A stretch of 64,000 nucleotides of DNA from Bacillus sp. FSL H8-0547 (GCA_038002745.1 JBBODD010000001.1:3720001-3784000), one strand, 5' to 3'; shown: positions 52,726 to 62,827, counted from the stretch's first letter. Notes: generated by a model not told the origin, from the letters alone. Translations and numbers: made by a program.

Positions 52726-54598
52726 AATTCATTTTCAGGTAACGACTTAAAGCAAGCAGCGGAAAAATTCTGCCATAGCTGTGATAGCGAATGTAAAATT
52801 GTTTTGGCAGACCGATTCCGGTTGGATATTCATCGCTTTGTTGATCAAATGGCAGCAGCAGACGGTTCACGGCAAGCTGAACGGCCTCATGCTCTTTATC
52901 GAGAACGGTGAGAAGGGCATCAAGTGCCCACGCCGTTTGAGATGGTGTGCTGTACCCAAGAGACACATAGGATTTAACCTCGCAGCTTCTGCAGGATTCT
53001 CCAAATCCTCCATCCTCATTTTGAATGCTGAGCAGCCAGGTCACGGCCTTCTGAATGGAGGCGTTGTTAGTAGATACACCTGCAGCTCTCATTCCTGTAA
53101 TGGCTGCCCATGTGCCGTAAATGTAGCAGACTCCCCAGCGTCCATACCAGGAACCGTCTTTTTCCTGATTGCTTTTGAGCCAGTTGATTGCAGCTTTTAC
53201 TGAAGGATGATTCTTTTTAAGTCCGGCAAACGATCCCAAGTATTCAAGCACGCGCCCTGTGAGATCTGCTGTAGAAGGATCGGCTGCAGCATCGCCTGCA
53301 TTTTCAAGAGGAAGCATGGCAGCCAAGGCACTGTCCGTATTTTTTTCAAATGCAGCAAAACCTCCGTCACGGTTTTGCATGGAAAGCAGCCAGGAGGTTC
53401 CTCTGTTCCAGCTGGAAAACATGATGGGATCATATACCGCTGCAGGTGTTAAGGCCCGGAGAGCTGCTGCGGTGTCATCGTTATCAGGATGATTGGTGTT
53501 GATGTCAGAAAATCCCCATCCGCCAGCTTCTGATTTAGAATTATGAACCGCCCATTCAGCTTTTTTGGCGTGCTGTCTTTTCAGCAAGAAACGAGAAGCC
53601 GCAGCAATCATCGGATCCCGGCAGCTTACACCAGAAGCTTGAATGCTGTAGCTGAGAAGGGCTGTGTCCCATAGAGTAGATGTCGAGTTTTCAAGAGTGG
53701 CAAGGCCGTCCTGTTCATAAATTAGTGATTTTAATCCTGATATGGCACGCTGGATTTGCGACGATTGCTCTTTATATCCGGTGGCAAGCAATCCGTAAAT
53801 CATAAAAAAAGTGGCGCTTGCATAGCTGAAAAGGGTTCCGTCTGCTTCAACCCGGTCAAGGATGTATCTTTCTGCTGTCTGATAACCTGATTTGTGAAGA
53901 TAGGCTGGATAGGCTGCGATAGAGCGTATCATCTGCAGGAAAAGATTTGGACGGGACCGCTCATCACGTTGAAGGGACAGCCAGTCGATTGATTTGGGTT
54001 TAGATGCATAAAGGTGTGAAAAGTCAGCTGTTTCAAGTCCCTTATGAATATACTTTTTATTCATGGCGAGAATCATCGGCATAAAATGAATTCTTGCATA
54101 AGAACTTAACTGGTACATACTGAAGGGGGAAGATGCCGGGAGCAGCAAATATGACAGCGGAAACCTGAATCGCTTCGGCCACGGATAAAGACCGTTGACT
54201 GCAAGCATCCATTTTGTCATGAAATGAACGTCAGACAGGCCGCCGTTTGCGAGAATGAATGTCTCTGCACGCTGAAGTTCAGGGCTTGCAGCGGTAAAGT
54301 GTCCTGAAATAACAAGCGCCGTGTAGGCCTGAACAGTTGCTGTCAGATTTCCTTCCTTTTCATCCTCATACAGTCTCCATACCCCGTCATGAGATTGAAT
54401 CTTTATAAGCCTTCGGACAAGTTTTTCTATCAGCTGTTCATCCTGATCTCCAAGGGATCTGAGCGTAATAATCATAAAAGCATCAGTCATAGGTCCGCCC
54501 TCAAAACAGTAGCGAAAGGAACCATCCGTCCTTTGAACGCCTCTAAGTTCTGCAATCCGCTTTTGTACTTCATCTTCTGTCCGTCTAAATAGGTTCAC
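52724..54598 (-). CDS. sqhC: squalene-hopene cyclase-family terpene cyclase (SqhC-like)
   Basis: A 624-residue class II triterpene/sesquarterpene cyclase. The protonating DxDD motif appears as DNDD near residue 372, and several QW repeats (for example WLLSMQNRDGGF, WLKSNQEKDGSW, WLLSIQNEDGGFGE) are present. In B. subtilis SqhC cyclises tetraprenyl-beta-curcumene to baciterpenol and leads to spore sporulenes. The best start is a GTG at 54598 (GAGGTG 6 bases upstream); a GTG at 54607 is possible. It stands alone, without prenyl synthase genes. Confidence 0.88.
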   Translation of the reverse strand: MNLFRRTEDEVQKRIAELRGVQRTDGSFRYCFEGGPMTDAFMIITLRSLGDQDEQLIEKLVRRLIKIQSHDGVWRLYEDEKEGNLTATVQAYTALVISGHFTAASPELQRAETFILANGGLSDVHFMTKWMLAVNGLYPWPKRFRFPLSYLLLPASSPFSMYQLSSYARIHFMPMILAMNKKYIHKGLETADFSHLYASKPKSIDWLSLQRDERSRPNLFLQMIRSIAAYPAYLHKSGYQTAERYILDRVEADGTLFSYASATFFMIYGLLATGYKEQSSQIQRAISGLKSLIYEQDGLATLENSTSTLWDTALLSYSIQASGVSCRDPMIAAASRFLLKRQHAKKAEWAVHNSKSEAGGWGFSDINTNHPDNDDTAAALRALTPAAVYDPIMFSSWNRGTSWLLSMQNRDGGFAAFEKNTDSALAAMLPLENAGDAAADPSTADLTGRVLEYLGSFAGLKKNHPSVKAAINWLKSNQEKDGSWYGRWGVCYIYGTWAAITGMRAAGVSTNNASIQKAVTWLLSIQNEDGGFGESCRSCEVKSYVSLGYSTPSQTAWALDALLTVLDKEHEAVQLAVNRLLLPFDQQSDEYPTGIGLPKQFYIRYHSYGRIFPLLALSRYLKMN

Positions 54599-54715
54599 AT
54601 GTTTCACCTCATCTTCACCAGTCTATTCGGGGAAGTGAAGGTTATTACTCAGCGGGTGGCGGCACTTACATTTCTATAGTATAATGAGGTCAAAATGCGC
54701 AAAGGAGAATCACGG

Positions 54716-54919
54716 ATGATTCATCAGGACTGGCTTAACAGAGAAACATTCAAAACGGTTACCTGCAAACATACAAATGCCGAGAAGTATATGGTCAACA
54801 GAGTGTTAACGGCGGGAAATACATATGAAGTGAAAAATGAAACAGAAGAATTTTACTTTGTGATCGACAATAATGGGAAAGTAAGCGGTTTTTACAAAGA
54901 TTATTTCGAGGAAAAGTAA
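54716..54919 (+). CDS. conserved small protein, 67 aa
   Basis: A 67-residue soluble protein beginning MIHQDWLNRETFKTVTC and ending YKDYFEEK. Similar proteins are widespread in Bacillaceae, possibly the DUF6501 group, but the family name is from memory and the function is unknown. AAAGGAG is 8 bases before the ATG at 54716; an earlier ATG lacks a site. A terminator follows directly. Confidence 0.72.
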   Translation: MIHQDWLNRETFKTVTCKHTNAEKYMVNRVLTAGNTYEVKNETEEFYFVIDNNGKVSGFYKDYFEEK

Positions 54920-54924
54920 GAAGC

Positions 54925-54959
54925 AGCACCGTCTGGCTTGATCAGGCGGTGTTTTTTTA
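54925..54959 (+). terminator. intrinsic terminator
   Basis: Stem CACCGTCTG / CAGGCGGTG with a 7-base loop and a T-run. Confidence 0.85.
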
Positions 54960-54983
54960 TTGGCTTTTAACTTGAGTGCAAAA

Positions 54984-55025
54984 TAAAAAACTGCCCGCTG
55001 AGGCAAAATGGCCTCAAGCGGGCAG
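54984..55025 (-). terminator. intrinsic terminator after dhaS
   Basis: Minus-strand stem CTGCCCGCTT-GAGGC / GCCTC-AGCGGGCAG, followed by TTTTTTATTTTG. Confidence 0.88.
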
Positions 55026-55040
55026 GGGAGGATGAAAGCA

Positions 55041-56528
55041 TTAACGCTGCAGATTGATCCAGACACTCTTTACTTCAGTATAATTATCAAGTGCATACGA
55101 GCCCATTTCCCGTCCAAGACCGGATTGTTTGTAGCCTCCAAAAGGAGAAGCGGCATCAAATGCGTTGTAGCAGTTAACCCAGACCGTTCCGGCTTTCAGT
55201 TTGCCTGCCACATAATGCGCGTTTGCAATGTCGCGCGTCCAGAGTCCTGCTGCCAGGCCGTATTCGCTCTGGTTGGCACGGTTGATCACTTCATCAAGAT
55301 CATCATAAGGCATAGCAGCGATAACCGGACCGAAAATCTCTTCTCTTGCAATCGTCATTTCATCTTTTACGGCAGAGAAGATCGTTGGGGATACAAAGTA
55401 TCCATTTTCAGATGGCGAGCTTCCGCCGGTCAGGATTTCGGCTCCTTCTTCGACGCCGCGCTGGATGTAGTTCAGCACGCGGTTCTGCTGTTCGTCAGAT
55501 ACGAGCGGCCCGATTTGCGTTTCCGGCTCGATTCCTGCTCCCTGACGGATGTTTTTCGCGTGCGACACCATATCTGCCACGACATTATCATAATGTTTTT
55601 TCTGAATAAAGACGCGGGATCCTGCGCAGCAGACTTGTCCCTGGTTAAACATAACGCCAGTCAGCGCACCTGGAACCGCTGCTGACAGGTCAGCATCCGG
55701 AAGAATGATGTTTGGAGATTTCCCTCCAAGCTCAAGTGTAACGCGCTTTAAGGATTTTGCCGCTTTTTCCATGATCATTTTTCCGACAGGGGTCGATCCT
55801 GTGAAAGCAATCTTATCAACATCAGGATGCATGACAAGAGCATCTCCTGCAGTCTCGCCGAATCCAGGTACAATATTCACAACACCTTCAGGGAAGCCGG
55901 CTTCTGCAATGAGTTCTGCCAGATACAAGGCAGAAAGCGGTGTTTGTTCTGCAGGCTTCAGGACCACTGTACAGCCGGTTGCAAGAGCAGCACCAAGCTT
56001 CCACATCGCCATGAGCAGCGGGAAGTTCCACGGGATGATCTGTCCGACAACCCCTAATGCTTCATGTCTTGTATAGTTGAAATATTGTCCGCTGACAGGA
56101 ATCGTCTGTCCGACAATTTTTGTTGACCAGCCGGCATAATAGCGCATATGCTCAATCGCGAGCGGAACATCAGCGTTAGTTGTTTCATTAATTGGTTTCC
56201 CGTTATCGAGTGTTTCAAGCTGGGCCAGCTCTTCTTTATTGGCTTCCATGAGATCAGCAAGCTTGTACATTAATCGGCTGCGCTCAGCCGCGCTCATTTT
56301 TGACCATGGACCGCTGTCAAATGCTTTTCTTGCGGCTTTAACAGCAAGATCGATGTCTGCTTTATCTCCTTCATACACGGAAGCGAGCGTTTTACCGGTT
56401 GCCGGGTTAGGTGTATTAAATGTCTTTTTAGAAACGCTTTCTACAAATTCCCCGTTTATAAACAGCTTTTTGTTTCCCTGCAGAAATTTCTCCAGTTTTT
56501 CTCCAGCCTTCAGTGTAGCTTGACTCAT
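55041..56528 (-). CDS. dhaS: NAD-dependent aldehyde dehydrogenase DhaS
   Basis: A 495-residue class 1-type aldehyde dehydrogenase, the same length as B. subtilis DhaS. The motifs are IPWNFPLLMAMWKLG, the Glu of LELGGKSPN and the nucleophile in NQGQVCCAGSR. It oxidises aldehydes to acids; DhaS has been linked to general aldehyde and 3-hydroxypropionaldehyde oxidation. GGAGG (in minus AGGAGGCTGATGAA) precedes the ATG. The promoter 100 bases upstream carries a perfect cre palindrome, so CcpA control is likely. Confidence 0.92.
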   Translation of the reverse strand: MSQATLKAGEKLEKFLQGNKKLFINGEFVESVSKKTFNTPNPATGKTLASVYEGDKADIDLAVKAARKAFDSGPWSKMSAAERSRLMYKLADLMEANKEELAQLETLDNGKPINETTNADVPLAIEHMRYYAGWSTKIVGQTIPVSGQYFNYTRHEALGVVGQIIPWNFPLLMAMWKLGAALATGCTVVLKPAEQTPLSALYLAELIAEAGFPEGVVNIVPGFGETAGDALVMHPDVDKIAFTGSTPVGKMIMEKAAKSLKRVTLELGGKSPNIILPDADLSAAVPGALTGVMFNQGQVCCAGSRVFIQKKHYDNVVADMVSHAKNIRQGAGIEPETQIGPLVSDEQQNRVLNYIQRGVEEGAEILTGGSSPSENGYFVSPTIFSAVKDEMTIAREEIFGPVIAAMPYDDLDEVINRANQSEYGLAAGLWTRDIANAHYVAGKLKAGTVWVNCYNAFDAASPFGGYKQSGLGREMGSYALDNYTEVKSVWINLQR

Positions 56529-56620
56529 TTCATCAGCCTCCTAAATATTTGTGGTGAAAACCTATGTAGAAAATCGTGCTGAAGACCCGCCAACAAGATG
56601 CAGGTCATTGCCTGCTGTTG

Positions 56621-56634
56621 TGTAAGCGGTTACA
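56621..56634. promoter_or_regulatory. cre site at the dhaS start point
   Basis: TGTAAGCGGTTACA, a perfect 14-bp palindrome matching the CcpA cre consensus, immediately downstream of the dhaS -10 box. Confidence 0.85.
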
Positions 56635-56640
56635 AATAGA

Positions 56641-56669
56641 ATAATATATCAAAAATTCAAAATTTACAA
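56641..56669 (-). promoter_or_regulatory. sigma-A promoter of dhaS
   Basis: On the minus strand TTGTAA, 17-bp spacer, TATTAT; the predicted start overlaps the cre palindrome. Confidence 0.65.
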
Positions 56670-56722
56670 TAAATAAGGGTTTTGTATTCGAATTTTTTTG
56701 AGTTTGAAAGTTATAAATAAAT

Positions 56723-56760
56723 AGAAGAACCGGCATCATATCAAAATTGCCGGTTCTTCT
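56723..56760. terminator. hairpin terminator at the end of the small acidic gene
   Basis: Perfect stem AGAAGAACCGGCA / TGCCGGTTCTTCT with a 12-base loop. On the minus strand it is followed by ATTTATTTATAA, and the last codons of the gene lie in its first arm. Confidence 0.75.
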
Positions 56761-56944
56761 TTCTGAGAAATAAATAGAGTGGAAAGAGGGTTGAAAACTG
56801 TTCATATGATTCGTACTCAAACGTTTCAAAGAAGCCTATGAGCTCATCTTCTTCAGCCTCTTTGAGTATCCCGGATTCTTCAAGAGGGTATCTGTCTCTA
56901 AGATAGAGATCCCACACACCGTATTCAGCAAAAACATCTTCCAT
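56741..56944 (-). CDS. small acidic protein, 67 aa
   Basis: A 67-residue acidic protein opening MEDVFAEYGVWDLYL, with many Glu and aromatic residues, no membrane helix and a basic end (RKKNRQF). I do not recognise a family. The ATG at 56944 follows AAGGAGG. The last codons lie inside the stem of the terminator. It lies between dhaS and glcU with its own signals. Confidence 0.65.
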   Translation of the reverse strand: MEDVFAEYGVWDLYLRDRYPLEESGILKEAEEDELIGFFETFEYESYEQFSTLFPLYLFLRKKNRQF

Positions 56945-57124
56945 ATATGACCCTCCTTTTTCTATCCAGTATAAAAAAGCGGCGCTATTTATAAACATGC
57001 TGTTTCAATCTTTCTTATTAGTGGAATGAACTAAGGCAGGCTGTGTTATTTTCTGCATAAGGGGAAATAATACTTTCAAATGTCCAAATAGCTGCACGAC
57101 TACATAGTAGAAAGGGATATCATC

Positions 57125-57979
57125 ATGATTGGAATTTTGCTTGCTTTAATTCCCGCCGTTGCGTGGGGAAGTCTTGTGCTTGTTAGTGTAAAACTTGGCG
57201 GTAATGCATACAGCCAAACACTTGGTATTACAATAGGAGCGTTTTTGTTTTCGGTTGTTATGTTCTTTTTTTCAAATCCTGATCTCACTCCGGTTGTATG
57301 GTCAATCGGAATTATCTCGGGTATTTTCTGGACGGTCGGGCAGCTGAATCAGCTTGCCAGTGTCAAGCATATCGGCGTATCCAAAACCGTGCCGATCTCA
57401 ACAGGCATGCAGCTTATGGGGACGACACTGTTCGGCGTTCTGCTTTTTAAAGAATGGGATACAAAAATGACGGTTATCCTTGGAAGCCTAGCCATCCTCC
57501 TCATCATTACAGGAGTAGTGTTTACATCCATTGGCCAGAAGGATGAAGAAGGAGCCGGAAAGAGCCTGAAGCGTGGACTCTTCATTCTGTTTATTTCCTC
57601 AATCGGGTACATCGGCTACGTTATTATTATCCGCTACTTTGAGATTGACGGCTGGGCAGCCATTTTGCCGCAGGCGATTGGGATGGTGCTTGCTGCTATT
57701 ATTCTTACCGCGAGACATAAGCCTTTTGATAAATATGCACTGCGGAACATTCTGACAGGATTAATGTGGGCGGCAGGAAACCTTGGGCTGCTTCTCTCCC
57801 TTCCGAAAATCGGAGTTGCGACAAGCTTTTCTTTATCCCAGACAGGTATCATCATTTCCACACTGGGCGGAATCTTTCTGCTGGGTGAAAAAAAGACAAA
57901 AAAACAGATTGTGCTCGTTATTATTGGCTGCTTGCTGATTATCGGAGGCGGAGTGCTGCTTGGCTATACAAAAAGGTAA
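57125..57979 (+). CDS. glcU: glucose uptake protein GlcU
   Basis: A 284-residue ten-helix protein of the GRP/GlcU sugar transporter family (IPAVAWGSLVLVSVKLGG start, GIFWTVGQLNQL, PISTGMQLMGTTLFGV). GlcU imports glucose by proton symport. AAAGGG precedes the ATG. The glucose dehydrogenase gene follows 15 bases later, the same operon as in B. subtilis, where it is expressed in the forespore by sigma-G. CATAGTA at 57103-57109 fits a sigma-G -10, but I see no good -35. Confidence 0.93.
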   Translation: MIGILLALIPAVAWGSLVLVSVKLGGNAYSQTLGITIGAFLFSVVMFFFSNPDLTPVVWSIGIISGIFWTVGQLNQLASVKHIGVSKTVPISTGMQLMGTTLFGVLLFKEWDTKMTVILGSLAILLIITGVVFTSIGQKDEEGAGKSLKRGLFILFISSIGYIGYVIIIRYFEIDGWAAILPQAIGMVLAAIILTARHKPFDKYALRNILTGLMWAAGNLGLLLSLPKIGVATSFSLSQTGIIISTLGGIFLLGEKKTKKQIVLVIIGCLLIIGGGVLLGYTKR

Positions 57980-57994
57980 ATGGAGGAATGCTGA

Positions 57995-58780
<786 letters not shown>

Positions 58781-58782
58781 AG

Positions 58783-58830
58783 GAGGGGTCAGTCCCGCTG
58801 TGCATTAACGCACAGCGGGACTGACCCCTC
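58783..58830. repeat. perfect 21-bp inverted repeat after gdh
   Basis: Arms GAGGGGTCAGTCCCGCTGTG(C) at 58783-58803 and its complement at 58810-58830 with a 6-base ATTAAC loop. There is no T-run after it. Similar GGGGTCAGTCCC hairpins are, from memory, dispersed in Bacillus genomes. It may end transcription or be a mobile palindrome. Confidence 0.85.
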
Positions 58831-58916
58831 AGCACGTTTATTCTTTTCAAAATGGTGGAAAAGGATATAATTGTGGAATACATACAGAAAAATAGTCTTC
58901 TAGGGGGAAGAGGCAA

Positions 58917-59714
58917 GTGAAGATGAGTTCATCGATTTTAGAGGATATGAATGTTTATTCTCTGCTGGACCGGATAGGGGAAGGGCTTATTTTTGCAGAT
59001 GATGAGTACCGCATCATCTGGATGAATCATGCTGCAAAAGAGATTCTGTCAAAAGTGGGGCCGCTTGCAGGAATTACTGATCCGGAAGCATTTATCGGGT
59101 TTGATATCCGGCGCTTTCACGGGAAAAAACAAAATGACATCCTAAAAAACGGTCCGTTTCCGCACAGTGCCCAGATCAGGCTGTTTAACCGGTTCACAGC
59201 TAAAATCGTTGTGGACAAACTGAGCAATCTTCAAGGGGAACAGACAGGATTTGTCCTGACGTGGCGTGATGTAACAGAATATGAAGATGTGATAGAAGAG
59301 GGAAAAGCGCTGCTTGAGGAAATGTATACGCCAATCATCGGCACCGCACTCGACTCTGCTCTTTTGATCGCTCTGACAGGAACCCTGACAGAAGAAAGAA
59401 TGGAAAAAATGAAAGAGAAGATCCTGAAGGAAGCCGCCGAGCGGAGAGCTGAATATATGATTTTTGACTTTACAGGCATTAGCGAGACATTTGATGAAAC
59501 AATTGCTTTTCATCTTAATCAAATCGCAGAAGGCCTGCGGCTTATGGGGACCGTATCCATCTTTGCAGGGATGAACCCAAAGCTTGTGCAGCATATCACT
59601 CATCAGGGCTATATTTTGAATGTAAAAACGTTTCAGTCCTTTAAGCAGGGGATTTTTTATATCTGGAAAGAAAAAGGGTACGCACTTCAAAAAATCACGA
59701 GCCAGCCTTCTTGA
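58917..59714 (+). CDS. PAS-STAS regulatory protein
   Basis: A 265-residue protein. Residues 10-125 form a PAS domain (LLDRIGEGLIFADDEYRIIWM, then FVLTWRDVTEYE) and residues 135-250 a STAS domain like RsbR/RsbS (IGTALDSALLIALTGTLTEER, MIFDFTGISETFDETIAFHL). The usual phospho-Ser/Thr region reads SETFDETIA. It is probably a stressosome-like sensor or another partner-switch protein. Start: GTG 58917 or ATG 58923, both near GGGGGAAGAGG. Confidence 0.82.
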   Translation: MKMSSSILEDMNVYSLLDRIGEGLIFADDEYRIIWMNHAAKEILSKVGPLAGITDPEAFIGFDIRRFHGKKQNDILKNGPFPHSAQIRLFNRFTAKIVVDKLSNLQGEQTGFVLTWRDVTEYEDVIEEGKALLEEMYTPIIGTALDSALLIALTGTLTEERMEKMKEKILKEAAERRAEYMIFDFTGISETFDETIAFHLNQIAEGLRLMGTVSIFAGMNPKLVQHITHQGYILNVKTFQSFKQGIFYIWKEKGYALQKITSQPS

Positions 59715-59820
59715 TGGGGCTGGTTTTCTCATTGTCTCCCACAAGTATTTTTGTTCATCCTGCATAATCAGTTCTCAATTGCAGAAAATAAAGGGAATAA
59801 AAATTTGGGAGGCATGCTGA

Positions 59821-60312
59821 ATGAATAAGTTTCTAATGACAGGAACAGCCATTTTTTTCTCTGTTTTGATTGCCGCCGGCTGTGGAATGGATAATAACGC
59901 ACGTGAAAACGACAACATCATGAACAATGAGCTTAAGAATGTCACTTATGATGAACAAACGAATGAAAACCGCGATAACCGCATGAATGTAGCTGACGAT
60001 GCTGCAAAAAAAGTGGCAGATTTAGAAGAAATCAAATATGCGAATGTCATTGTTCTTGATAATACGGCTTATGCAGCAGTTATGCTTGAGGGAAATCCTA
60101 AAGGCAAACTGTCTGATGAATTAAAGAACAGAGTAGCTGATCAGGTACGATCAACAGACCGCAATTTGGACAATGTGTTTGTTTCGGAAAATCCTGACTT
60201 TTTTGACCGTGTAAAAGACTACGGCGATAAAATCCGAAACGGCGAACCGGTTTCAGGACTGGCAGATGAGTTCGGTGAAATGGTGAAGCGTATGTTTCCC
60301 CAGTCGAAATAA
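59821..60312 (+). CDS. YhcN/YlaJ-family sporulation lipoprotein
   Basis: A 163-residue lipoprotein with signal peptide and lipobox IAAGC (Cys21), an Asn/Asp/Glu-rich linker, and a YhcN/YlaJ domain (about 60-160; AAKKVADLEEIKYANVIVLDNTAYAAVML). Relatives are forespore or cortex-associated lipoproteins. GGGAGG precedes the ATG. It is single and followed by a terminator. A coat/cortex role is inferred from family. Confidence 0.85.
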   Translation: MNKFLMTGTAIFFSVLIAAGCGMDNNARENDNIMNNELKNVTYDEQTNENRDNRMNVADDAAKKVADLEEIKYANVIVLDNTAYAAVMLEGNPKGKLSDELKNRVADQVRSTDRNLDNVFVSENPDFFDRVKDYGDKIRNGEPVSGLADEFGEMVKRMFPQSK

Positions 60313-60323
60313 CTAATTGTACG

Positions 60324-60353
60324 GGCCGCAGCCAGTCTGCGGTCTATTTTTTT
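60324..60353 (+). terminator. intrinsic terminator after the YhcN-like gene
   Basis: Stem GGCCGCAG / CTGCGGTC (one G-U pair), loop of 5, then TATTTTTTT. Confidence 0.78.
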
Positions 60354-60424
60354 GATAAAGGTTTTTATATCAATGAAACAGGGGATATAAAGAAAGCCAT
60401 TATTCTGTTGTAGGGGGAGTTTTA

Positions 60425-61864
60425 TTGTCAAGGTTTTCGTTTGCAGGCTATAAAAAGAAACGCCTGTTTGTCATCCTGCTAATTTTTATTATTTTAACAG
60501 GTACTGTTATGTATCAAAGCTATAAGCCTCTTCCCGAAGGTCTTTCATATGAAGGGGAAGTACGCAAGGTGGAGGATGTCGATTTTTTATATGACCTGAC
60601 GTATCAGAAAGAAAACAGGGTCAAATCAGATCGGATGATATTTGATGCTGTGCTTAAAGCGATTGATGAAGCTGAAGAATTTGTTGTGATTGACTTATTT
60701 TTGTTTAACGGCTATTACAACAAGGGAGAATCCTATCCCGATATCAGTGCTCAGCTGACGGAGGCGCTGCTTCAAAAAAAGAAAGAAAACCCTGACATGC
60801 CGATTGTCTTTATTACAGACGAAATCAATACCTCATACGGGTCACACGAATCAAAGGAGCTTGAAGCTTTTAAGGATGCAGGCATAGATGTCGTTCTGTC
60901 GGATATGGAGCCTCTGCGAGATTCTAATCCGCTGTATTCCAGTGTCTGGAGAACGTTTTTTCAGTGGTTCGGCCAGTCAGGAAAAGGCTGGGTGGCCAAT
61001 CCGTTTGGGGATACTGCCCCTGGTATGACGGTAAGGTCTTATTTAAAGCTTTTTAATGTAAAGGCAAATCACAGAAAAGCAGTCGCTACGGAGAAGACAG
61101 CCATTGTCTCATCCGCTAATCCTCACGATGCAAGCGGGTTTCATTCCAATACTGCTTTTCAGGTAAGCGGAAATGTCATTGCAGACGTGCTCGAATCCGA
61201 ACAGGCTGTATCGAACTACTCCGGCGGACCCAAACTTCCTGAGTACACTGAAACGGAAAATGAGAAAGGGAATATCGGCGTGCAGGTGCTGACTGAAGGG
61301 AAAATTTACGAGCATTTGCTGTCGTCGATCAGGGCTGCAGAAAAACAGGATGTCATCTGGATGGGAATGTTTTATTTAGCTGACAGAAAAGTGATCAACT
61401 CACTCGTTGACGCATCTAACCGCGGTGTTGAGGTGAATATGATTCTTGATCCGAATCAAAATGCTTTCGGCCAGGAGAAAATAGGCCTGCCTAACCGTCC
61501 TGTTGCTGAAGAATTGATGGAAGATACGAAAAAGAAAGCGAAAATCAGATGGTATAACACAACAAATGAACAGTATCATCCGAAGCTTCTTTATATTAAA
61601 GGGAAAAATGAATCCACGATCATCAGCGGTTCGGCGAATTTCACAAAACGGAATCTTGATGACCTTAATCTTGAGAACGACTTGAAAATCACCGCTCCTC
61701 AGGATGAGGACGTTATGAAAGAAGTCGAAGCGTATTTCACAAAACTCTGGACGAATGACGGAGCTGAATATACCCTGAATGTTGAAAAATACAGAGATGA
61801 CATGCCGGTATTCAAAAGGGGCATATATGCTCTGCAGAAATTTTTCAGGTTTACAACCTTCTAA
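60425..61864 (+). CDS. membrane-anchored phospholipase D-like protein
   Basis: A 479-residue protein with one N-terminal membrane helix (13-30) and two PLD-type HxK motifs: NHRKAVATE in the middle and YHPKLLYIKG near residue 385, each followed by an SAN segment (SSANPHD, SGSANFT). It probably acts outside the membrane as a cardiolipin-synthase-like or phospholipase enzyme, but it lacks the two transmembrane helices of ClsA. The second HKD has no Asp at the usual place, so activity is not assured. Start TTG with GGGGGAG. Confidence 0.8.
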   Translation: MSRFSFAGYKKKRLFVILLIFIILTGTVMYQSYKPLPEGLSYEGEVRKVEDVDFLYDLTYQKENRVKSDRMIFDAVLKAIDEAEEFVVIDLFLFNGYYNKGESYPDISAQLTEALLQKKKENPDMPIVFITDEINTSYGSHESKELEAFKDAGIDVVLSDMEPLRDSNPLYSSVWRTFFQWFGQSGKGWVANPFGDTAPGMTVRSYLKLFNVKANHRKAVATEKTAIVSSANPHDASGFHSNTAFQVSGNVIADVLESEQAVSNYSGGPKLPEYTETENEKGNIGVQVLTEGKIYEHLLSSIRAAEKQDVIWMGMFYLADRKVINSLVDASNRGVEVNMILDPNQNAFGQEKIGLPNRPVAEELMEDTKKKAKIRWYNTTNEQYHPKLLYIKGKNESTIISGSANFTKRNLDDLNLENDLKITAPQDEDVMKEVEAYFTKLWTNDGAEYTLNVEKYRDDMPVFKRGIYALQKFFRFTTF

Positions 61865-61896
61865 ACTCCGGGATTTGCCTCGGAGTTTTTTTTTTG
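61864..61896 (+). terminator. intrinsic terminator
   Basis: Stem AACTCCG / CGGAGTT with a long T-run. Confidence 0.85.
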
Positions 61897-61966
61897 CGAA
61901 AAAAATAATTATTTTAAAGGGAAAGTGAGGGGGTGAATCTAATACAAAGATTAGAGGTGATAATGG

Positions 61967-62827
61967 ATGATGCTTAAAGAATACAAAGACCGCCGCACGT
62001 ACATTGAAAAATCAGAACCGCTGCTTATGAAGCAGGAAGCGGAAAATAATTTGGCGCTGGGACTCCTGTCTGTTTTTAAAAAGACGGTTCCGGCTTCAGA
62101 CGTATATACCGCTCTGATGGAAACAGAAGGGGCACCTGCGGCAGCGCTGCTTATGACGCCCCCTCACAATTTAATTCTTACATATAATAACGAACTAATC
62201 AGTGAAACGTTGATTGCTGAAATGGTCAGACAGCTGATATCAGCAGGGGTTTCTGTGCCGGGTGCTGTCGGTGAGAGGTACTGGACAGAAAGATTTGCCA
62301 AAGAGTGGGCCGAACAGGCGGGGATTAGAGCCGACATTGTGATGGAGCAAAAAATCTATCAGCTTCATGAGGTGCAGCCTGTAGCTGTCAGTGAAGGGAG
62401 CTTTCAAAAAGCAAAACTTGAACACCTGCCGCTTTTAACAGAGTGGATGGCGGACTTTATGACGTTTACAAATGAGCCCCCGATCACGACTCTACAGGCA
62501 GCAGAAAGAATGAAGAAATTTCTCGCTGAGGACTCTATTTACATCTGGTCGGTTGACGGAATACCTGTTTCGATGGCAAAAAAATCGCGGTCAACTCAAA
62601 ACGGCATAACGGTATCCCTTGTATACACTCCGGAAAAATTCAGGGGAAGAGGATATGCGAGCAGCTGCGTGTCCGCACTCAGCAGTGAGCTCTTGAAGGA
62701 TTATTCATTCTGCACTCTATATACAGACTTATCAAATCCTACATCAAACAGCATCTATCAGAAAATAGGCTACAAGCCGATCCAGGATTCTGTGATGATT
62801 TCATTTTCAAATCAAGGAGCAGTTTAA
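61967..62827 (+). CDS. GNAT-family N-acetyltransferase
   Basis: A 286-residue protein whose C-terminal half (about 145-280) is a GNAT domain with the acetyl-CoA loop YTPEKFRGRGYASS and NSIYQKIGY. The N-terminal half is a degenerate GNAT-like fold common in these 280-residue Bacillus proteins. Target unknown. TTAGAGGTG lies 7 bases before the ATG. A terminator follows. Confidence 0.83.
   Translation: MMLKEYKDRRTYIEKSEPLLMKQEAENNLALGLLSVFKKTVPASDVYTALMETEGAPAAALLMTPPHNLILTYNNELISETLIAEMVRQLISAGVSVPGAVGERYWTERFAKEWAEQAGIRADIVMEQKIYQLHEVQPVAVSEGSFQKAKLEHLPLLTEWMADFMTFTNEPPITTLQAAERMKKFLAEDSIYIWSVDGIPVSMAKKSRSTQNGITVSLVYTPEKFRGRGYASSCVSALSSELLKDYSFCTLYTDLSNPTSNSIYQKIGYKPIQDSVMISFSNQGAV

Noticed and set aside
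57080-57109. sigma-G promoter of glcU
   Set aside because: CATAGTA fits a -10 box, but no acceptable -35 was found at 17-18 bp, so it is only mentioned with the gene.
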